Positions 6,533 through 10,391 of a DNA stretch of 10,391 bases are shown here, piece by piece (within the stretch, counting starts at the first letter, position 1; the number at the start of each line of letters is the position of its first letter). Source of the stretch: Dehalococcoidales bacterium (GTDB lineage Bacteria > Chloroflexota > Dehalococcoidia > Dehalococcoidales > RBG-16-60-22); NCBI GenBank assembly GCA_016783105.1, contig JADHXF010000056.1, forward strand, positions 1 to 10,391, in the 5' to 3' direction. The notes beneath the pieces are model-generated. The model made no database searches. It was not told the DNA's origin and worked only from the letters and a program-made list of their open reading frames with translations. The position numbers and the translations under genes were made by a program.

Positions 6533-7165
6533 ATGCTCGCTATTGAACAAGAATTATTAAATTTCATAAGTCACGTTTACAATCTTATGCAGTGGCCCGG
6601 GGTTGTCGCCCTCATGGCTGTAGAGAGCGCCTGTATCCCGGTGCCAAGTGAAATAATCATGCCCCTTGCCGGCTGGATGCTGATTAGAGCGAAGTCTCTG
6701 AATGTTGCCTTTACTCTGGTCGCCGGTGCTTATGGTGCTCCGGGAAACACTATCGGTTCGGCCATTGCCTATGGCGTGGGAATGTGGGGTGGTCGTCCTT
6801 TTTTGGAAAGATTCGGGAAGTATATCCTCATTTCCCGGCATGACCTCGAGCAAGCCGACCGATGGTTTACTAAAAGAGGTAACTGGTCAGTTTTTATCTC
6901 CCGGCTATTACCAGTAGTGCGCACGTTTATCAGTCTTCCCGCCGGTATAGCCAGAATGAAGTTTATCCCATTTCTAGTCTATACCTTCATAGGCTCCTTT
7001 ATCTGGAGCACAGGTTTAGCCTACGGAGGTTATAAATTGGGGGAGCACTGGGAACAATTGCGCGATATTATGCGTCCTTTCGACCCATTGGTTATTGCCA
7101 TAGTGGTTGTCTTAATGGCACTTTACATTTACCGACATATCAGGCATGCCAAAATAACCACCTGA
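6533..7165 (+). CDS. DedA-family (SNARE-associated/VTT) membrane protein
   Basis: This 210-residue integral membrane protein belongs to the DedA family, whose members act in envelope homeostasis and, in several cases, move undecaprenyl phosphate or phospholipids across the membrane. Motifs are E31 with PVPSEIIMPLAGW at 36-48, GNTIGSAIAYGVG at 71-83, FISRLLPVVRTFISLPAG at 121-138 and GSFIWS at 154-159. R124 and R130 have the same six-residue spacing as the essential arginines of E. coli YqjA/YghB. Hydrophobic segments lie near 22-50, 56-84, 142-165 and 184-202. An in-frame stop at 6518-6520 and the absence of other start codons force the ATG at 6533 unless the N-terminus is shortened. It ends five bases from the convergent aminotransferase stop; no terminator is seen between them. 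Confidence 0.92.
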   Translation: MLAIEQELLNFISHVYNLMQWPGVVALMAVESACIPVPSEIIMPLAGWMLIRAKSLNVAFTLVAGAYGAPGNTIGSAIAYGVGMWGGRPFLERFGKYILISRHDLEQADRWFTKRGNWSVFISRLLPVVRTFISLPAGIARMKFIPFLVYTFIGSFIWSTGLAYGGYKLGEHWEQLRDIMRPFDPLVIAIVVVLMALYIYRHIRHAKITT

Positions 7166-7170
7166 AGTGC

Positions 7171-8505
7171 TTAAGGTTTCAGGTCCTGCGGTTTGAGCTG
7201 TGAAAGTACGGCATACAGTATATCGAGAGCCTTTTCCGATTGCTCCTCAGTGATGGTGCATGGAGGGGCATACCCCAACCGGTTGCCTATGATGCGTAAC
7301 ACGGCTCCCTTTTCTATACCCAGCTTCTGTATGAAATCGGTGAGTTTCGGACTGGGCAGGCCTTTGCTCTCCTTATCGGTCACTATTTCTACGGCCAGCA
7401 TGAGTCCCAGCCCGTCAACCGTTCCTACGTGAGGCAATGCCAGGAATTCTTTCTCCATCCGTTCTTTAGCGCGCCTGCCTACCCTGGCGGCATTCTCAGG
7501 GACGCGCTCTTTGACGTATATCTCGATGCACTTCATGGCCATGGCGCAGCATACCGGATTGCCGGATTCGGTGGAACCGACGGGCAGGAAGTGGCCGGAT
7601 AGCGTATCAAAGATTTCCCCGGATAACGCAAGCGCCCCAAAGGGCAGGTAGCCATTGACGATGCCCTTGGACATACTCATCATGTCCGGGACGATATCCC
7701 AGTGGTCCACGGCGAACATCTTGCCGGTACGAGCAAATCCTGTCATTACCTCGTCGGCGATGAGGAGCACGTTATACTTATGGCATATCTCTCGCACCAT
7801 GGGCCAGTACTCCGGGGGTGGGGCGATGAAACCTATGGAACCCTGCTCGGGTTCGGCGATGAAGGCGGCTACGCTATCCTCTCCCTCATTGACGATAGTA
7901 TATTCAAGGAATTTGGCGCATAGAATGCCGCAGCCGGGATAATTCTTGTCAAAGGGGCAGCGGTAACAGTAATAGTTGGGTATATGAAGGTGCCCCGGCG
8001 CGGGTGGCATTTCCTCTATAATACCCTTGGCCAGGTTAGTCGCCTGGGCGACACCGCGGGTCGTACCATGGTAACTGCTGTACAGGCTGATGATTTTGTA
8101 CTTTCTGGAGCCTTTAGCTTTCCAGTACAGATTGGCTATTCTGAAGGCGGAATCTATGGTATCAGCCCCGGTTTGAGCCCATAGAAACCGGTCCAGCCCT
8201 TTAGGAGTGATGGACGACAATTTATAGGCAAGCTCGATACTTGGCAGGTTGGCAAAGCCGCGCAGTAGAAAAGCGAAGTTTAGCTTGTCCATCTGTTCCT
8301 TGGCGGCTTCAATTACCTCGCGGCGGTTATGCCCCAGGTTGACATTGATTAACTGGGAACTCAGGTCCATCAGTTTCCTGCCGTCAGTATCGGTTAGAAT
8401 GATGCCGTCGGCACTCTCAACGACAAAGCTCTGGGTCTTGCCCACAGCGGCCATGCCGTGCAGTATGTGTTCCCGATCGTATTTGATTAACTCTTCCGTC
8501 CGCAT
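7171..8505 (-). CDS. Class III (omega-type) PLP-dependent aminotransferase
   Basis: This 444-residue fold-type I enzyme transfers an amino group, usually from an omega- or alpha-amine donor to a keto acid. PLP-binding features are TGADTIDSA at 112-120, SYHGTTRG at 144-151, LLIADEVMTGFARTG with D251, and the Schiff-base lysine K280 in SMSKGIVNGYLPFG. The GSTESGNPVCCA segment occupies the phosphate-contact position. Four cysteines (C180, C183, C192, C196) lie in a YCYRCPF...CGILC insertion; their role is unknown. The substrate cannot be predicted from sequence. AAAGGAG (8512-8518) lies 6 bases before the ATG at 8505 and only 3 bases before the ATG at 8508, so the second is preferred. The open frame continues upstream to 8562, which is rejected because this site would be internal. 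Confidence 0.9.
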   Translation of the reverse strand: MRTEELIKYDREHILHGMAAVGKTQSFVVESADGIILTDTDGRKLMDLSSQLINVNLGHNRREVIEAAKEQMDKLNFAFLLRGFANLPSIELAYKLSSITPKGLDRFLWAQTGADTIDSAFRIANLYWKAKGSRKYKIISLYSSYHGTTRGVAQATNLAKGIIEEMPPAPGHLHIPNYYCYRCPFDKNYPGCGILCAKFLEYTIVNEGEDSVAAFIAEPEQGSIGFIAPPPEYWPMVREICHKYNVLLIADEVMTGFARTGKMFAVDHWDIVPDMMSMSKGIVNGYLPFGALALSGEIFDTLSGHFLPVGSTESGNPVCCAMAMKCIEIYVKERVPENAARVGRRAKERMEKEFLALPHVGTVDGLGLMLAVEIVTDKESKGLPSPKLTDFIQKLGIEKGAVLRIIGNRLGYAPPCTITEEQSEKALDILYAVLSQLKPQDLKP

Positions 8506-8561
8506 CATTTTCTCCTTTGTCTGAATCCCTGGAAAGCTAAAGATAACCCCCGGTAATGCCA

Positions 8562-8590
8562 AGTATAGCAGGTTAAGATAAGAATCAAAA
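8562..8590 (-). promoter_or_regulatory. Possible promoter for the aminotransferase gene
   Basis: On the minus strand TATACT (8562-8567) is a good -10 box about 57 bases before the start codon. The best -35 match, TTGATT, is only 15 bases upstream, and the 17-base spacing gives TTTTGA, so the call is weak. The rest of 8509-8697 shows no gene. Confidence 0.25.
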
Positions 8591-8697
8591 ATTTACCGGC
8601 AGGGCACGCCTGTTAACGGCTAGTATAATCAGGTCCAGCGAGCAGTACCGAACAACTTGACGAAATGTGTAAACGAATGGTTGACCAATTTGAACGT

Positions 8698-9168
8698 CTA
8701 GCTTTCCTCAATAGTTATTCGAACTATGGTATCACCATTCTTAAGTGATCTGAGAACTTCCGTTCCGAGCGTCAGTTGACCAAATACGGAGTGCTTACGG
8801 TCAAGGTGAGGTTGCGGAGTATAAGTAATAAAAAACTGAGAACCATTCGTATTAGGACCGGAATTAGCCATTGATAGTGCTCCGGCGACATGGGTGTGCT
8901 CGGTAAATTCATCAGCAAACTTGTAACCAGGGCCACCTGTCCCGGTTCCAGTAGGGTCTCCTCCTTGAGCCATAAAGTCAGGGATAACACGGTGGAATGT
9001 CGTATTATCATAGAAACTCTCCCGGGTAAGAAATACGAAATTGTTCACCGTTACTGGAACATCATTAGCGAACAGCTCTAGTGCAATGTTTCCTTTCTCA
9101 GTTTCGATGGTGGCAGTGTATTGCTTACGAGTATCAATTGTCATCGGTGGTGGTTCTGAGTAATTCAT
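8698..9168 (-). CDS. Cyclophilin-type peptidyl-prolyl cis-trans isomerase, cytoplasmic
   Basis: This 156-residue protein is a nearly minimal cyclophilin that speeds proline isomerisation in folding proteins. Active-site residues are R60 and F65 and Q68 in [13 protein letters not shown], then [15 protein letters not shown] at 100-114 and [11 protein letters not shown] at 121-131. The tryptophan that contacts cyclosporin in human CypA is histidine here (H121), common in bacterial members. The short N-terminal extension (EPPPMTID) resembles what follows the signal peptide in exported Chloroflexota-type relatives, but there is no signal peptide. An in-frame stop lies about 39 bases upstream with no start codon between. 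The binding site (AGGTTAG) is weak and about 12 bases away. It appears to be a single-gene unit with A+T-richer codons than genes further left. Confidence 0.92.
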   Translation of the reverse strand: MNYSEPPPMTIDTRKQYTATIETEKGNIALELFANDVPVTVNNFVFLTRESFYDNTTFHRVIPDFMAQGGDPTGTGTGGPGYKFADEFTEHTHVAGALSMANSGPNTNGSQFFITYTPQPHLDRKHSVFGQLTLGTEVLRSLKNGDTIVRITIEES

Positions 9169-9423
9169 AAAATAGTCTAACCTAACTTTAGTATTTACCA
9201 GTTGCTATTCAATTTAGCAGTATATCCGCACCTAACTCGCCTCCTGAAAACGAGAAGTCTACTTCAGTTTCCCCCGGTCTATTTTAGTTTGATTATTCCG
9301 GATATCATTCTAGAAATCGACTAAGCTTTAAACAACAGGCCGCCTTGGTGGCTTAGCAAGGGGTTTTATTAAGACAAGGTGAAGAGATTCTGGAATTTGT
9401 GAGATTGTATCAATTGCATCCAC
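9169..9423. other. Intergenic region without a recognised gene
   Basis: No open frame with a plausible start and binding site is visible on either strand. It should contain the promoter of the cyclophilin gene, and a TATACT on the minus strand lies near the middle, but no convincing -35 partner is present. A short GCCGCC...GGTGGC inverted repeat occurs near 9340-9355; it is too tight to be a good hairpin. The stretch is A+T-rich and may simply be decayed sequence. Confidence 0.5.
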
Positions 9424-9451
9424 TCCCCCTCCCCTTGTCAAGGGGAAGGGG
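9424..9451. repeat. REP-like palindrome A
   Basis: The core CCCCTTGTCAAGGGG (9431-9445) is a perfect 7-base inverted repeat around one base. It is flanked by further C-rich and G-rich arms that pair with a single-base slip. The composition (pyrimidine arm, purine arm) matches palindrome C and the element at 10131-10180. Confidence 0.6.
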
Positions 9452-9463
9452 AAAGATTTTGGT

Positions 9464-9484
9464 AAGAGAGACTTCGCCTCTCTT
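9464..9484. repeat. Hairpin B between the two palindromes
   Basis: AAGAGAG (9464-9470) pairs with CTCTCTT (9478-9484) over a seven-base loop. It may form part of the 3' untranslated region of the microprotein transcript on the minus strand. On the plus strand it is followed by only a short T run, so a terminator is possible but weak. Confidence 0.45.
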
Positions 9485-9502
9485 TGACTCTCCTTCCGCA
9501 TC

Positions 9503-9523
9503 CCTCTCCTTGATAAGGAGAGG
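9503..9523. repeat. REP-like palindrome C
   Basis: CCTCTCCTT (9503-9511) and AAGGAGAGG (9515-9523) form a perfect nine-base-pair stem with a three-base loop. On the minus strand it lies about 30 bases beyond the microprotein stop codon and may protect the 3' end of that transcript. The run GGTTAGGAGAGA that follows repeats part of the arm. Confidence 0.6.
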
Positions 9524-9555
9524 TTAGGAGAGATTTAGAAAGGTCGTTGCCCTTC

Positions 9556-9627
9556 TTACTTTTCCTTTTCTTTTTTCTCTTTCTTCTGCTTGGGTTTCTT
9601 GACGTTTTTTCTGCCTTTACTTCCCAT
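9556..9627 (-). CDS. 23-residue lysine-rich microprotein
   Basis: The frame reads MGSKGRKNVKKPKQ followed by KKEKKEKEK and a TAA stop. Eleven of 23 residues are lysine, with one arginine and three glutamates, so the product is strongly basic and unlikely to fold alone; nucleic-acid or membrane-surface binding is possible but unproven. GGGAGG (9636-9641) sits 8 bases before the ATG, a strong binding site that lies inside the last codons of the upstream gene. The upstream stop codon is only three bases away, so translation is probably coupled. I have a vague memory of similar short basic proteins in bacteria but cannot name a family. The risk is that it is a chance frame in purine-rich DNA. Confidence 0.6.
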   Translation of the reverse strand: MGSKGRKNVKKPKQKKEKKEKEK

Positions 9628-9630
9628 TTT

Positions 9631-10092
9631 CTATGCCTCCCTACTATTTAGCCAATCTTTGAGTTCATCCCTTGCTTTTTGAGCAGGGGCTTTTACCTTT
9701 TCTATCATTTGTCTATAGAGATTATCAAAGTGACCTCCGCCTCTTGAATCATGAGCGAGATGAGTTTCTACAACCGCATTAGCTTTGTGTATCCACAGAT
9801 AAGCCTCTCGTAAGCTTTTTTGAAGTTCCGAAGATAAGTATAAAATTTTACCCTTATGAGCATCCCAGATATCAGTTTCAAATGGTGCTAAACTCCATCC
9901 TGTCAAGGGTTGTTCTATCAGCCCAAGGTTAGACTCAATCTCACTTAGCAAATTTCGCATTGAACTTGTAAGTTCAGTTTCTTCCCTTGCAGCCCTTTCT
10001 TCTCTCATGGCTCGTCGTTGCAGCCAAGCCCCCAGTACAACTCCCCCGAAACCAATTACTGCATAGATTAATATTTGTTGCCACACTTCCAT
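9631..10092 (-). CDS. Membrane-anchored helical protein of unknown function, 153 residues
   Basis: I do not recognise a named family. One hydrophobic segment lies near residues 7-23 (ILIYAVIGFGGVVLGAWL), immediately followed by a basic stretch (QRRAMREERAAREE). By the positive-inside rule the rest of the protein would be cytoplasmic. Residues 25-60 look like coiled coil, and a helical domain follows with LLSEIESNLGLI, WDAHKGKILYLSSELQ and SLREAYLWIHKANAVVE. This pattern is like small helical domains with an 'EI-x2-N ... L-x2-EL ... Y-x2-I' layout seen in many uncharacterised bacterial proteins. The ATG at 10092 is chosen; a TTG one codon upstream (10095) is an equally well-spaced alternative behind GGAG. 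The gene is A+T-richer than those on the left and ends three bases before the microprotein. Confidence 0.75.
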   Translation of the reverse strand: MEVWQQILIYAVIGFGGVVLGAWLQRRAMREERAAREETELTSSMRNLLSEIESNLGLIEQPLTGWSLAPFETDIWDAHKGKILYLSSELQKSLREAYLWIHKANAVVETHLAHDSRGGGHFDNLYRQMIEKVKAPAQKARDELKDWLNSREA

Positions 10093-10130
10093 CAACTAAC
10101 ATCTCCAAATACTACTCAATTATTGCCCCA

Positions 10131-10180
10131 CCTCACCTCCACCTCGTCCTTTTAAGGAGAGGGGGACACAGGGGGTGAGG
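10131..10180. repeat. REP-like palindromic element
   Basis: CCTCACCTCC (10131-10140) pairs with GGGGGTGAGG (10171-10180) with one mismatch. Inside it TCCTTTTAAGGA forms a second inverted repeat. The layout of a CCTCACC outer arm and a CTCC/GGAG inner arm is that of REP-like intergenic repeats found in many copies in bacterial genomes. It lies between the two membrane-protein genes. Confidence 0.6.
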
Positions 10181-10191
10181 TTAAAATTCCC

Positions 10192-10365
10192 TTACCCTAC
10201 CGCCACGCCCAGGAAGTAGGGCCAGACCACTATCCCGAGAATAATCTTCCACCATACCAGATTGGCGAAAGCGATAGTGAAGAGCCAGCCGGCGAACCAG
10301 AAAAACACACCCGCCGAGCCAGCTGCTCCTCCACTGTAATGCCGATGCTTTTCTTCCTGTGCCAT
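10192..10365 (-). CDS. 57-residue membrane protein with two predicted helices
   Basis: A short hydrophilic N-terminus (MAQEEKHRHYSGG) is followed by two hydrophobic segments, about residues 18-37 (VFFWFAGWLFTIAF core) and 41-57 (IILGIVVWPYFLGVAV), joined by WWK. Both ends would lie on the same side of the membrane. The binding site AAGGAGGA (10369-10376) is very strong and close to the ATG, which supports a real gene despite its size. It recalls small 'GGGAAG ... WP-x-FL' membrane proteins of unknown function that I associate with Dehalococcoidia, but I cannot name a family. It precedes the 153-residue gene on the same strand, separated by about 100 bases holding the palindromic repeat. The tryptophan-rich interface residues are typical of small membrane proteins. 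Confidence 0.72.
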   Translation of the reverse strand: MAQEEKHRHYSGGAAGSAGVFFWFAGWLFTIAFANLVWWKIILGIVVWPYFLGVAVG

Positions 10366-10391
10366 GTTTCCTCCTTCAATAACATCAGAGT

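Noticed and set aside
8506..8562. Upstream extension of the aminotransferase to 8562
   Set aside because: AAAGGAG at 8512-8518 serves the ATG at 8505, and the extra residues resemble no aminotransferase N-terminus.
8664..8747. Short plus-strand frame starting ATGTGTAAACG that runs into the cyclophilin gene
   Set aside because: No binding site, and most of it is antisense to conserved cyclophilin codons.
9335..9375. GCCGCC...GGTGGC inverted repeat as a tRNA or structured RNA
   Set aside because: There is no cloverleaf, no TTCGA-type arm and the stem would have almost no loop.

Overview
The window looks like a stretch of bacterial chromosome. The mix of genes (type IV pilus/type II secretion ATPase, short J-domain protein, DedA protein, cyclophilin with a Chloroflexota-like N-terminus, small membrane proteins) and the moderate G+C suggest an uncultured anaerobe, perhaps Chloroflexota (Dehalococcoidia). 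That is a guess from protein flavour, not a phylogenetic result. I see no rRNA, tRNA, CRISPR array, transposase or integrase.

Layout. Positions 1-754 (minus) hold the N-terminal 251 residues of a PilB/GspE ATPase that runs off the left edge, with a recognisable promoter. Positions 995-2847 (minus) are a compact metabolic unit: promoter, hydroxypyruvate isomerase (hyi), tartronate semialdehyde reductase (garR/glxR), then a very strong intrinsic terminator. Together the two enzymes turn hydroxypyruvate into D-glycerate. Positions 2897-3562 (minus) encode a short J-domain protein, divergent from an unrecognised 211-residue soluble protein (3669-4304, plus).

Positions 4334-4698 (plus) look like the wreck of a radical-SAM/helix-hairpin-helix DNA-modification-type gene: promoter, ribosome binding site and first codons survive, then an out-of-frame C-terminal HhH piece. 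It is followed on the same strand by a zinc-dependent medium-chain dehydrogenase (4748-5803), a GmhA-like SIS isomerase (5893-6459) and a DedA membrane protein (6533-7165) that may be translated from a leaderless message. A class III aminotransferase (7171-8505, minus) converges on dedA.

From about 8640 to 10130 the DNA is visibly more A+T-rich. This part holds a cytoplasmic cyclophilin (8698-9168), a cluster of pyrimidine/purine palindromes (9424-9523), and a pair not separated by a normal intergenic gap: a membrane-anchored 153-residue protein and, three bases after its stop codon, a 23-residue lysine-rich microprotein. A REP-like palindrome (10131-10180) and a 57-residue two-helix membrane protein (10192-10365) close the window.

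I find no clear new defence or mobile system. The items most worth a second look are the microprotein pair, the internally deleted radical-SAM gene and the leaderless dedA start.
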